Shown piece by piece: positions 42,935 through 51,574 of a DNA stretch of 64,000 bases. The DNA lies in contig CBDFJZ010000006.1 of assembly GCA_965248675.1 (NCBI GenBank), forward strand, positions 434,001 through 498,000, read 5' to 3'. Numbering within the stretch: the stretch's first letter is position 1; each line of letters begins with the position of its first letter. Under the pieces are notes generated by a model. That model did no database searches, was not told the origin of the DNA, and worked only from the letters and a program-made list of their open reading frames with translations. The stretch comes from UBA6627 sp965248675. GTDB lineage: Bacteria > Chloroflexota > Dehalococcoidia > UBA2979. The position numbers and the translations under genes are program-made.

Positions 42935-43010
42935 GCGCTCGTAGCTCAGGGGATAGAGCGCTGCCCTGCGGAGGCAGAGGTCGGAGGTTCGAATCCTCCC
43001 GAGCGCGCCA
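42935..43010 (+). tRNA. tRNA-Arg (GCG)
   Basis: The acceptor GCGCTCG pairs with CGAGCGC. The anticodon stem CTGCC/GGCAG encloses loop CTGCGGA with T33, so the anticodon is GCG, reading CGC. T arm GGAGG-TTCGAAT-CCTCC, discriminator G, encoded CCA. Most bacteria read CGC with inosine-modified tRNA-Arg(ACG), so a GCG anticodon is unusual. It lies 5 bp after tRNA-Leu. Confidence 0.93.
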
Positions 43011-43017
43011 GGCTTCA

Positions 43018-43064
43018 TCGGCTCTTTGCCTAACCACCGAGAGCCGACAGTCCCGAAAAGGGAC
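43018..43064 (+). terminator. Terminator hairpins after the tRNA cluster
   Basis: TCGGCTCT (43018-43025) pairs with AGAGCCGA (43040-43047), followed at once by GTCCC-GAAAA-GGGAC (43050-43064). Either could end the tRNA transcript. Confidence 0.5.
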
Positions 43065-43199
43065 AGAACAGGGACAAGACACCCCACGCCGCTCCCCGCG
43101 ACGGAACCAGAACGATGCGGCTCTTCGACAGCTTTACCCGTGCCGACGCCAGTCCTGGTCGGGGGCGAGAGCCCTTCTCCAGATCACCCCCGGCAACAT

Positions 43200-43561
43200 C
43201 GTGCAGATGAACTCCGAGATTTGGAACCGGCCCCGTTCATGCATCCCATGGGCGGCGACCAGGTCTATGAGCCTGGCTCGATTCCCGAGTTGCTCAAGCG
43301 GTGGGCCGACCCACTCCCCGGCCGAGAAGAGGTCTCGCCCCTGGCGGCAGGCATGGCCACGGAACTGCGCGACCTGAACCGGTGGGTGCACATCTGGCCG
43401 CACAAGAGCATGAACCACCGCGCCGAGGCCCGGGCCGAGGCCAGCAAGCTTCCCAACTGGCCCTCCGGCGCGCCCGGCCGGGTCCGCCAAGAAAACAAGT
43501 CATGGTCCCGGCCAGCTTCTCGCCAATGCACCAGGGCGCTGACCGGAGGAGAGGGTTGCCG
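43200..43561 (+). pseudogene. NIPSNAP-family protein remnant
   Basis: One frame reads YEPGSIPELLKRWADPLPGR, EEVSPLAAGMATELRDLNRW, VHIWPHKSMNHRAEARAEAS and KLPNWPSGAPGR, a clear NIPSNAP domain (a dimeric ferredoxin-like alpha/beta-barrel). At 43499 one base is missing: the C-terminal VMVPASFSPMHQ continues in another frame, which has no stop and runs into the next gene's start. The N-terminus lacks the usual MIYELR opening. A damaged gene filling the gap between the tRNA cluster and the sugar dehydrogenase; no credible gene lies between 43065 and 43199. Confidence 0.7.
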
Positions 43562-44971
43562 ATGGAGAAGCATTCGTTCGTTCTCGTGGCAGCGATGGCA
43601 ATCTCGCTCGTGCTCCTGGTTCCGCACGGTGCATCGGCCGATGGCGAGGAGGTCGTAGCTGCCGGATTCAGTGGCCAACTGCCTACGTCGGGTGTCGCCC
43701 TCGCGCTGTGGGATGGTGGCTCGGTCGGCGAGGTCGCCACGACTGACCCCAACGTCGTATCGATCTGGGTGAGCATGAGTGGCGCCCTGGTCGGGTATGT
43801 GGTGGGTGCGCCCGACTTCGCCAATGCAGCATTCCTCGACCTGCACCCAGGCGGTGATGTGCCTGCGGGGACGCCGATGGTGGTCTTCTTGGCGGGAGAG
43901 GTACCGCCTCCGGAGCCACCACCGGTCGTGGCACTCGGACCGGTCGATACGTCCTCCGCGCTTGGGGCGCGCGTTTTTGATCGTCCGATCGAATTTGGTG
44001 CACACGGTGATCGGGTGTTCGTCGCAGATCAGTCCGGGATCGTGTGGCTGTTCAACGCGGACGGGAGCGCGCAGTCGACGTTGCTCGATATCCGGGACCG
44101 GGTGGTGTACGGCGGGGAGCAGGGGCTGCTGTCGGTCGCGTTCGACGCGAGCGGGAACCTCTGGGCGTACTACAGCGCGGGGGGACCCCGGCGAACGGTG
44201 TTGTCGAGGTTCTCGGTGGTGGGCGGCGTGGCGAACGCGGCTAGCGAGCTGGTGGTGCTGGAGGTGGATCAGCCGTATTCGAACCACAACGGCGGCTCGG
44301 TGCGCTTCGGCTTCGACGGGATGCTGTACCTGGGCTTCGGCGACGGCGGTTCGGGCGACGATCCGCTCGGCGCAGGGCAGGACATGATGACGCTCCTGGG
44401 GAAGGTGATCCGCATCGACGTGAGCGGGGCAAGCGCGGCGCAACCATACGTGGTGCCCTCGGACAACCCGTTCGTCGAACTAGACGGTGCACTGCCGGAG
44501 ATCTGGGCGCTGGGGCTACGGAACCCGTGGCGGATGGCGTTCGATCCCGAGACGGGAGCACTGTGGGTGGGCGACGTGGGCCAGGGCCAGGTGGAGGAGA
44601 TCAGTGTGGTGAGCGGCGGGCGGAACTATGGCTGGGAAATCATGGAGGGGGATATCTGCCACGAGCCGTCGAACGGCTGCGACACTGCGGGATTGACCTT
44701 CCCGAGGGCGACGTACAACCACACGAACGGGCGCTGCTCGGTGACGGGCGGGGTGGTATATCGCGGGTCGCTGGTGCCGGAACTGGCGGGCGCATACGTC
44801 TTCGGCGACTACTGCAGCGGCGAGGTGTGGGCGATGCCCGCGGACGGGTCGGCGTTGCCGATCGTGGTGGCAAGTGGCCTGGGTAATATTTCGTCGTTTG
44901 GATACGACGCGGACGGCGAGGTCTACGTACTGCGGTTCGGGCAGGCGATTGTGAGGTTGCGGAGCCCATAG
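43562..44971 (+). CDS. PQQ-dependent sugar (aldose) dehydrogenase-like exported protein
   Basis: The protein has 469 residues. A signal peptide (1-26, ending HGASADG) is followed by an N-terminal domain of about 95 residues not found in the basic family. From about 125 comes a six-bladed Glucose/Sorbosone dehydrogenase (GSDH) propeller: GGEQGLLSVAFDASG, SNHNGGSVRFGFDG (His of the PQQ site), LGLRNPWRMAFDPETG, VGDVGQGQVEEI and YGWEIMEG. The family oxidises sugars outside the cytoplasm or is a structural homologue without PQQ. GGAGGAG precedes the ATG at 43562. Confidence 0.85.
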   Translation: MEKHSFVLVAAMAISLVLLVPHGASADGEEVVAAGFSGQLPTSGVALALWDGGSVGEVATTDPNVVSIWVSMSGALVGYVVGAPDFANAAFLDLHPGGDVPAGTPMVVFLAGEVPPPEPPPVVALGPVDTSSALGARVFDRPIEFGAHGDRVFVADQSGIVWLFNADGSAQSTLLDIRDRVVYGGEQGLLSVAFDASGNLWAYYSAGGPRRTVLSRFSVVGGVANAASELVVLEVDQPYSNHNGGSVRFGFDGMLYLGFGDGGSGDDPLGAGQDMMTLLGKVIRIDVSGASAAQPYVVPSDNPFVELDGALPEIWALGLRNPWRMAFDPETGALWVGDVGQGQVEEISVVSGGRNYGWEIMEGDICHEPSNGCDTAGLTFPRATYNHTNGRCSVTGGVVYRGSLVPELAGAYVFGDYCSGEVWAMPADGSALPIVVASGLGNISSFGYDADGEVYVLRFGQAIVRLRSP

Positions 44972-45312
44972 CGTCTTGTGGGTCGCGGGAGCGAACATTG
45001 GGGTGGATGACCGGTGTGTCGTCGTTCGGGCCTCCTTCAGGCTCCAGACGACCATGCATCGTATTGGGACGAATGGTCAGGCCACGAGCGATCCGTCGGG
45101 GGGCATCCGAGTTCGCCAATGGGAACCGACGCCCAGATCAGCGCGGGCCCGGACCTTCGGCTCTGTACGCGTCTACCTCACAGGTGGCGTAAATCTTCTT
45201 CCGGCCACTCTCCTCGTGCCCCGATTGCCGCCTTCGCTACGATTTGGGCCCCTCGATCGTCCCTTGGACGGCCCGGCGGACGCGGATCGCGGCCCGCTGG
45301 TAGCGGCCTACT
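44972..45312. other. Intergenic stretch without a recognisable gene
   Basis: 341 bp between the convergent sugar dehydrogenase and kinase genes. I see no conserved reading frame, hairpin or repeat. Confidence 0.5.
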
Positions 45313-46393
45313 TCATCCGGGAGATCGCCGGCAGCAGACCTGATGAGGACCTCGTGTACTCGGTCCCGGCCGATCAGCGGGCCGTCCGGCCAGCGCGCCC
45401 GAGAGGTAAGCATCGGCTTCGTCGCAGGCTGCGGCGATGAGCGGGGCGACGCGATCCCCGTGGTCGAGCTCGGGGCGACCGTGCAGCCAGCCCAGTAACA
45501 CGAGGCGGCGGACAAGGAGAAAGAGCCCAAGCAGGCCGAGCGCTTCCGCGCGCAGCGGGCGTACGGTTCGGTAGCCATCGATGAGCGCGCGTCGAATCGC
45601 GGGGAAGGCCGAGTCGTCGCGCCTTCCGGAGAGCGCGACGGCGAGGTCGTACTGATGCCAGCCGAAGCCAGCGTCATCGAAGTCGATCACCGTGAAGCGG
45701 TCGCCCTGGACGAGGACGTTGTAGGGGTGAAGGTCGGCGTGGATGAGGCCGAAGTTGGCCGCATCGCTGCGGTAATCGTTCAGTTCTTGCCAGATGGATT
45801 CGCGGGCGCTTAGGAGCAGCGTCCGCCGTGCCGCGCTGAGTTCGGGCAGCTCCCAGAAGCGACCCCAGAGCGGGTCGTGACCAACCAGGCCATCCGCATC
45901 CCAGACACGGCGAACGAAGGCCGAGGGGGGGCGTCCAGTTCGTCGTGTGGTCGTGCAGTCTCGCGATTGTGCGGCCGAGCTGAGCGAAGTAATGCGCGCG
46001 AGCCGACTCATCGGGCGCCTCCTCCAGCAGCCGGGCGAGCGTGACTCCGTCCAGCCACTCGACCATGCCGACCTGTCGCGGCGCGTCCCAGCCCGGAGTC
46101 GAAACGGAGACGTAGCCCCGGTCGTCGGCTGCACGTACGGTGGCCGGGACATCGATTCCAGCCTCGCGCAGAGCCTCCGTCCAGAGAAGCTCGGACTCGA
46201 GCTCGGGCAGGCTGTTGTAGCCAGGGCGGTGGATGCGTAGGGCGTAGCGGGCACCGTCGCTCCCGTCAACGCGGAAAACTGCATTCTCGCTGAGCGAGAC
46301 GAGTTCGATCGCCGCGAGCTTGATCGGCCAGGCGGCGACCGCGCGCTCTGCCGCCTCCCCCAGCTCGGCCAAATACGCAGCGTCCTCAGGCAC
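45313..46393 (-). pseudogene. APH-fold phosphotransferase, frameshifted in a run of seven G
   Basis: The N-terminal frame (GTG 46393) reads ENAVFRVDGSDGARYALRIH (ATP-binding lysine/arginine strand), ELLWTEALREAGIDVP and ARLHDHTTNWTPP. The C-terminal frame continues SAFVRRVWDADGLVGHDPLW with the catalytic loop GLIHADLHPYNVLVQG and metal site TVIDFDDAGFGWHQYD. Joining needs one G fewer in the run at 45925-45931. A complete kinase of about 335 residues results. It starts 4 bp after the aminotransferase, so it shares that operon and may phosphorylate a related amine. Assembly error is likeliest; a slippery G tract is the alternative. Confidence 0.8.
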
Positions 46394-46397
46394 CGGG

Positions 46398-47679
46398 CTA
46401 GCCGCCCTGGCCGTCCCGCACGACGGTCTCGAAGGCGGAGAGGAAGTGGTCGGCGTGCTCGCGGTCGAACGCGAGGGGCGGTCGCAGCTTGAGGAGGTTG
46501 GCGTCGGCGCCGGCGCGGCTGAGCAGGATCCCCTGGTCCTTGAGTGCGTTGACGATCACGTTGGCGCCGTTGGCGTCGGGAGTCTTGGCGGCGCGATCGC
46601 TCACCCACTCGAGCGCGGTGAAGAGCCCGTGACCCCGCACGTCGGCCATGGGCTCGCAGGTCTCCTGCATGCCGCGCAGGGCATGGCGCATGTATTCACC
46701 GGTCTCGGCGGCGCGCTGGATCAGGCCTTCCTCTTCAATCACGTCGATGGCCGCCATCCCCACCGCTGCCTGGAGCGGGCTAGAGGCGAAGGTGTTGAAG
46801 TAGCGCGTGCGTTCGCGGAAAGTGTTGACCAGCTCCGGAGGCGCGACGACGCCCGCGAGCGGAAGGCCGTTCCCCATCGGCTTGCCGAGCGAGACGATGT
46901 CGGGCTCGAACGCCGACGCCTCATAGCCCCACCAGCGTCCAGTCCGTCCGAAACCCGGCGGGACCTCGTCGCAGATGAAGAGTCCACCGGCTTCGTGGAC
47001 CAACTCCGTCGCGCGCGCCATGAATCCGGCCGGGATCTCGGGCAGGCCCTCGTTGGCCAGGATGGGACAGAGCAAGAGGGCGGCGAACCCGGCTTCGCTC
47101 GATTCAAGATCGGCGATGCCGCGGCGAACCTCCTCGACGTAGAGGTCGAGCAGCTCCTGATCTCCGGCGCCGTCGCGAAGGGGGCGGTAGCGCTGGGGGA
47201 AGGGGAAGCTGGTGAACTCGGGGGTGTCGCTGTGACGCAGCCGGGAGAGCTTGCGCACTTCGGTGCTATTGCCGTGGTAGGCGGAGTCGGAACAGAGGAC
47301 GCCCCTACGACCCGTCACGGCGCGCGCCATCTGCAGGGCAACCTCGTTGGCTTCGGTCCCCGTGCAGGTGAAGATCGCGGTTGAGAGAGGACCCGCATGG
47401 AGCGCCGTCAGGCGCTCGGCGTAGTTGAGGATGCCCTCGTGCAGGTAGCGGCTGTGGACGTTAAGTGTCTCGGCCTGGCGCTGCATGGCTCCGATGACGT
47501 GCGGGTGCCCATGCCCAACGCAGGGCACGTTGTTGTACATGTCGAGGTAGCGGCGGCCGGTTTCGTCGTAGAGCCAGACTCCCTCTCCACACACGATTTG
47601 CACGGGCTCGTCGTAGAACAGGGCGGCCCCCGTCCCCCAGCAGGCGTTCACGTCGAGCGATCAGGTCGTCGGTGGTCAT
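46398..47679 (-). CDS. Class III PLP-dependent aminotransferase, 5' frameshift near 47636
   Basis: About 426 residues after correction. The natural start MTTDDLIARRERLLG is in one frame (ATG 47679). Removing one G from the run at 47634-47638 joins it to GTGAALFYDEPVQIVCGEGV. The PLP fold shows FTCTGTEANEVALQMAR, SAYHGNST, FICDEVPPGFGRTG (Asp pairing PLP nitrogen) and the Schiff-base lysine in DIVSLGKPMGNGLPL. Members transaminate omega-amines or act as phospholyases; pairing with an APH-fold kinase is typical of the phospholyase-like group, in which the kinase makes an amino-alcohol phosphate substrate. Confidence 0.88.
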
Positions 47680-47733
47680 TGGCCGGATTCTCGTCCGATT
47701 GGCCTGGGGTGGCAAACGAAGTCAGGCGTTCCC

Positions 47734-48651
47734 CTAGAACACCGCGATCGGGTTGGCTGGTGAGCCTGTGCCGCCGATCACCCGCAACGGGTTGATCGTC
47801 ACCATGAACTCGTATGACCCCTCCTCCGCGCAGGCAGCCGCAAGTGGCTCCAGCAGCGAGTTGTCCACGAGCGAAACGCCGTAGGCGAAGATGGCACCGT
47901 GAACCGTCCAGGGCACCCCGTACTCGTTTGGGGCGGCATCCATCATGTCCCAAACCAGCAACGAGACGTCGGTTTCTCGGATGTAGGGCAGGCACGAGGC
48001 ATGCAGGCCGGGGCGCTCAGCGCCCCGTGTCCACACTCCTCCGTTCGAGGCAGCGAACCGCTCGCGGCCACTGTAGACGCACAGGGCATCGCCTGGTCGA
48101 ACCTCGACGCCCTGCGCGACAGCGATCTCCTCGAGTTCCCAGCCGTGGACCGGAGTATCCAGCGTGACGTGAGACACGCCGCGGTGCCCTGGGACGTCAA
48201 GCAGTACACCGCGTGTCAGAATGCCGTCCGACCACTCGTCGACCGTGCCGTACTGCACTCCATCGAATTTGATGTTGTCGTCAGGATCTCTGCCGTCCCA
48301 GCCGCCGTTCTCGTCCCAGACGTGGCAGAGAGCATCGATGTGCGTCGTCGAGGTGCCGTGGTACGCAATGCCGTAGTAGTCGCTGGCTGCTCCGCCGCCG
48401 GGCGGTCGATCACCCTTCATCAGGAACTGGACGGCAGGCCTTGGGTTTTCGGCCGAAGGGGTGACGGGAAACGGCCGGCTCAGCGAAACGGTACGCCCCT
48501 TCTTGACCAGCGACACGGCCTCGAGCCGCTTGGCATCATCGATCAGGTTCATAGCGCCGGCGGCACCGCGAGCACCCCAGCGCCCCCAATTCCGCCGATC
48601 GCTGAGATAGGAGTCGACATCCTCACGCGTCGGCAGCGGGTGATCTGTCAT
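47734..48651 (-). CDS. Cyclase family protein (kynurenine formamidase-like)
   Basis: The protein has 305 residues. The metal-binding motif is AYHGTSTTHIDALCHVW (HxxxxxHxDxxxH) and the C-terminal half has GDALCVYSGRE and HASCLPYIRETDVSLL. This is the long form of the PF04199 cyclase family found in catabolic clusters, a metal-dependent hydrolase of amides or lactones. GAGG lies 8 nt before the ATG at 48651. It lies 54 bp upstream of the aminotransferase, same strand. Confidence 0.87.
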   Translation of the reverse strand: MTDHPLPTREDVDSYLSDRRNWGRWGARGAAGAMNLIDDAKRLEAVSLVKKGRTVSLSRPFPVTPSAENPRPAVQFLMKGDRPPGGGAASDYYGIAYHGTSTTHIDALCHVWDENGGWDGRDPDDNIKFDGVQYGTVDEWSDGILTRGVLLDVPGHRGVSHVTLDTPVHGWELEEIAVAQGVEVRPGDALCVYSGRERFAASNGGVWTRGAERPGLHASCLPYIRETDVSLLVWDMMDAAPNEYGVPWTVHGAIFAYGVSLVDNSLLEPLAAACAEEGSYEFMVTINPLRVIGGTGSPANPIAVF

Positions 48652-48704
48652 CTTGATGACCTCTGGGCGTCGCATCAGGCAGCTGATGGGGCAGGTGCGG
48701 GCTG

Positions 48705-49043
48705 TCATTCGGCAAGGCGCATCCTACAGGCGTGGGTAGCAGCAGGCCGACACGAGGCGGCGATAGTGGCCGTGGCTACACCTTGATGACGAGCCCGACG
48801 TGCGCCGCCACGAGGGATCCTGAGAAGTGTTCGGCGGCGAGCCTCTCCAACATCGACTTGGTCGATGGATCGCCCGGCCCGCACCAACCGTCCGAGGCTG
48901 CCAGATCCGCAGTCAAGCAGTACCGCGTCGTTGCCATCCTCAATAAAGACCGACGCATTCGGCCGGTCCGGGTCGAAGGTGTTTCCGCCGCTCGCGGTTC
49001 CACAGAAGATGACGCCCACCCTGCCGCCAGAGACTCGGCGCAT
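48705..49043 (-). pseudogene. MBL-fold metallohydrolase N-terminal fragment
   Basis: VGVIFCGTASGGNTFDPDRP, NASVFIEDGNDAVLLDCGSG and SLGRLVRAGRSIDQVD form the first strands of a metallo-beta-lactamase fold. The metal motif HxHxDH should follow within about 15 residues, but the frame turns into arginine-rich sequence, and no frame supplies the motif. The rest of the gene is missing, so this is a real truncation rather than one indel. The stretch 49044-49250 holds nothing else recognisable apart from the promoter side of the next gene. Confidence 0.55.
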
Positions 49044-49250
49044 TCTACGCCAGACGGGAACCGGCGCCGCCGATGGCGATCACGAGTGCTTGATCGCGTC
49101 GCCTCGCCCGGCGTCCAGCTCAGCCTGAGGCGTGACCTGCCATCCGGATCGCACGCTGGTTGCGCATCGGTTCGCGCACCTCGGTCTCCTGTCTGGCAGC
49201 GGCGTGCTGCGCCCTCGATACTGGCGCCGCACACACCCAGGGAGCGCAAC

Positions 49251-50006
49251 ATGGATCTCGGCTTGAGCGGGAAGAGAGCGATCGTCACCGGCGGGAGTCG
49301 CGGGATCGGGCGGTCGATCGCCGAGGTGCTGCTGCAAGAGGGCGTATCGGTCGCGATCTGCGCTCGTGGCGAAGAAGGCGTACGCGCCTCCGAGGCCGAA
49401 CTCGGCGCGTTGGGGACGGTCTACGCCGCCACCGCTGACATGGCCGACCGTGCCGCTGTCCAGAAGTTCGTGAGCGACGCCGCCGAGGCGCTCGGCGGAA
49501 TCGACATCCTCGTCCACAACACCAGCGCGATGGGCGGAGCTCAGGGCGTCGAGGGCTGGACCAACTCGTTCAACATCGACGTGATGGCCGGGGTGACCGC
49601 GGTCGAAGCTGCGATGCCCGCGCTCGAGGCGAGCGACGCTGCCAGCATCGTCTTCATCGGCACGACCGCGAGCATCGAGGCGTTCGGTGGAGCCGGCCCC
49701 TACGGCCCGCTGAAGGCCGCCATGCGCGCGCACACGAACGACCTCGGCCAGACGCTCGCCCCGAAGAGGATTCGGGTCAATGCCGTCTCGCCGGGGTCGA
49801 TCTACTTCGAGGGTGGCGTCTGGCAGCGCGTCGAGCAGCAGGCGCCCGCGCGCTTCGAATCGGTCCTGAACACGATCCCGATGGGTCGCTACGGCGCGCC
49901 TGAAGAGGTCGCGCGGGTCGTCGCCTTCGTCGCCAGTCCCGCCGCGAGTTGGGTCACGGGCACCAACATCGTCGTGGACGACGGCCAGCACAAGAGCGTG
50001 GACTAA
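49251..50006 (+). CDS. Short-chain dehydrogenase/reductase
   Basis: The protein has 251 residues. IVTGGSRGIGRSIAEVL is the TGxxxGxG cofactor site, HNTSAM replaces the usual NNAG, the Ser/Tyr/Lys set is in IVFIGTTAS and GPYGPLKAAMRAH. VNAVSPGSIYFEGG and GTNIVVDDGQ are typical C-terminal SDR motifs. GGGAG lies 8 nt before the ATG. It is first of a plus-strand run with a phosphotriesterase-like gene, an amidohydrolase remnant and a CoA-transferase, suggesting one catabolic operon. Confidence 0.9.
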   Translation: MDLGLSGKRAIVTGGSRGIGRSIAEVLLQEGVSVAICARGEEGVRASEAELGALGTVYAATADMADRAAVQKFVSDAAEALGGIDILVHNTSAMGGAQGVEGWTNSFNIDVMAGVTAVEAAMPALEASDAASIVFIGTTASIEAFGGAGPYGPLKAAMRAHTNDLGQTLAPKRIRVNAVSPGSIYFEGGVWQRVEQQAPARFESVLNTIPMGRYGAPEEVARVVAFVASPAASWVTGTNIVVDDGQHKSVD

Positions 50007-50033
50007 CAATCGCCGACAAGAGATGGGGACACC

Positions 50034-51071
50034 GTGACCGCTGGGTTGGTGCGGACTGTTCGAGGCGACATCGAGCCGGGCGAGCTCGGCCGCACGATGA
50101 CACACGAGCATCTGTTGATCGGCTTCGGGCGCTGGCGGCTTGAGGCCGGCGAGCTGCCGGACGCGGAGCAGGTACCGATCACCCTCGCCAACCGCGCTCG
50201 GATCGCCTGCTACGGCGGCGGTGACGATTACCGCCTCGATGACCTCGACGTGGCGATCGAGGAGACGCGCATCTACGCGGCCGCGGGGGGGGGGACGATC
50301 GTCGACGCGACGAATCCCGACCTGACGCGCGACCCGGAGGCGCTGCTGGCGATTTCGGTGGCGACCGACGTGCATATTGTTATGGGCGCGGGGCACTACG
50401 TGCACGGCCACCATCCCCTCGACATGGACGAGCGCAGCGAGGAGCAGCTCTTCACAGAGATCGTCTCGGATGTCACCGAGGGCGCCGACGACACCTCGAT
50501 CCGCTCGGGCGTGATCGGCGAGATCGGTTGCGAGTATCCCCTACATCCCAACGAGGAGAAGATGCTGCGCGCGGCCACCCGGGCCTCGCTGGCGACCGGT
50601 GCGGCGCTGCTGATTCACCCCGGCCGCGACGTACGCGCGCCCCTCGACGCGCTGCGCGCGATCGGCGAAGCGGGCGGGCGACCCGAACGAACGATCATCG
50701 GACATCTTGACCGCACGCTCTTCAGCGACAAGTCGCTGCTGGAGCTGGCAGAGACTGGCTGCTACATGGAGTTTGACCTCTTCGGCCAGGAGTCCTCCTG
50801 GTACCTCCACGCCGAGATCGACATGCCGAACGACGCTACGCGAGTCGACTACCTGCGCACGTTGATCGCCGCGCGCCACGGCGACCGACTGCTCGTGGCA
50901 CAGGACATCTGTCGCAAGACTGCCCTCCGCACCTACGGCGGCGAGGGCTACGCGCACATCCTCGAGGATGTCGTGCCCGTGATGCGGCGCAAGGGCATGT
51001 CCGCGGCGGAGATCGACGCCATCCTCATCGAGAACCCAGCGCGCGTCCTCGCGCTGGCCGAGCCGAGCTGA
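50034..51071 (+). CDS. Phosphotriesterase-family metal-dependent hydrolase
   Basis: The protein has 345 residues and a GTG start. TMTHEHLLIGFGRW carries the HxH metal pair. VIGEIGCEYPLHPNEEKMLR lies where the bridging carboxylated lysine is found in phosphotriesterase (here Glu), and GAALLIHPGRD, IIGHLDRTL and the final Asp (LLVAQDICRKTAL) complete the site. PF02126 members are mostly lactonases; organophosphate activity should not be assumed. It begins 27 bp after the SDR. Confidence 0.87.
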   Translation: MTAGLVRTVRGDIEPGELGRTMTHEHLLIGFGRWRLEAGELPDAEQVPITLANRARIACYGGGDDYRLDDLDVAIEETRIYAAAGGGTIVDATNPDLTRDPEALLAISVATDVHIVMGAGHYVHGHHPLDMDERSEEQLFTEIVSDVTEGADDTSIRSGVIGEIGCEYPLHPNEEKMLRAATRASLATGAALLIHPGRDVRAPLDALRAIGEAGGRPERTIIGHLDRTLFSDKSLLELAETGCYMEFDLFGQESSWYLHAEIDMPNDATRVDYLRTLIAARHGDRLLVAQDICRKTALRTYGGEGYAHILEDVVPVMRRKGMSAAEIDAILIENPARVLALAEPS

Positions 51072-51092
51072 CTTCGAGGAAAGGAAGCCGCG

Positions 51093-51502
51093 ATGAGCGA
51101 GATCATCGACTTTCGGGTGACACTGCCAGCCTCGGAGTGGGTCGACCCCTCGGAGGGGCGCGACAACGAATACATGGCAAACTACGCCGCGTCTACGCGG
51201 GCGAGCGCGGGGGCGGCGGTGATGCCGCGGCGATAGTCGACGCGTTCACGTCCGCGGGCATCGACCGCGCTGAGCTGCAGGCGGAGTGGGCCGCCGGGCA
51301 CTACCGGCGCATGAACGATGCCGCCCACCGTATCGTCGCCGACCACCCGGGTCGCCTCGTCGGCTACGTCACCGTGAACCCCGGGACGAGCGACGACATG
51401 GCCGCCGTGGTCGAGCGTGAGGTGCGCGAACGCGGCGCCCGAGGGGCACCGGTAGCTCTCGATCAGGCAGCCCGCGAGCGAGCGCTGCCTACGGCCGGAT
51501 AG
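51093..51502 (+). pseudogene. Amidohydrolase-2 family N-terminal remnant
   Basis: It starts with a good ribosome site (GGAAAGGAAG) 21 bp after the phosphotriesterase gene: MSEIIDFRVTLPASEWVDPS, EGRDNEYMANY. One base is then missing near 51188; the next frame gives RVYAGERGGGGDAAAIVDAF, TSAGIDRAELQAEW, RIVADHPGRLVGYVTVNPG. At ERGARG the homology ends and a stop follows at 51502. The family needs about 290 residues with later His and Asp metal ligands, so two-thirds are lost. The 72 bp after it lead into the CoA-transferase. Confidence 0.65.
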
Positions 51503-51574
51503 ATCAGGCGCCAGGCGCCAGGCGGCCGGTCCCGCCAAGGGTATATTCGGCCCACCAGACGAGGAGGAACTACG

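Noticed and set aside
42990..43010. Possible phage or island attachment site at the 3' end of tRNA-Arg
   Set aside because: I found no second copy of the tRNA 3' end in the window and no integrase gene nearby.
42875..43087. Minus-strand open frame translating to RIRTSDLCLRRAALYPLSY-like sequence
   Set aside because: It is antisense to the tRNA-Leu and tRNA-Arg genes; this translation is a well-known false protein from tRNA genes.
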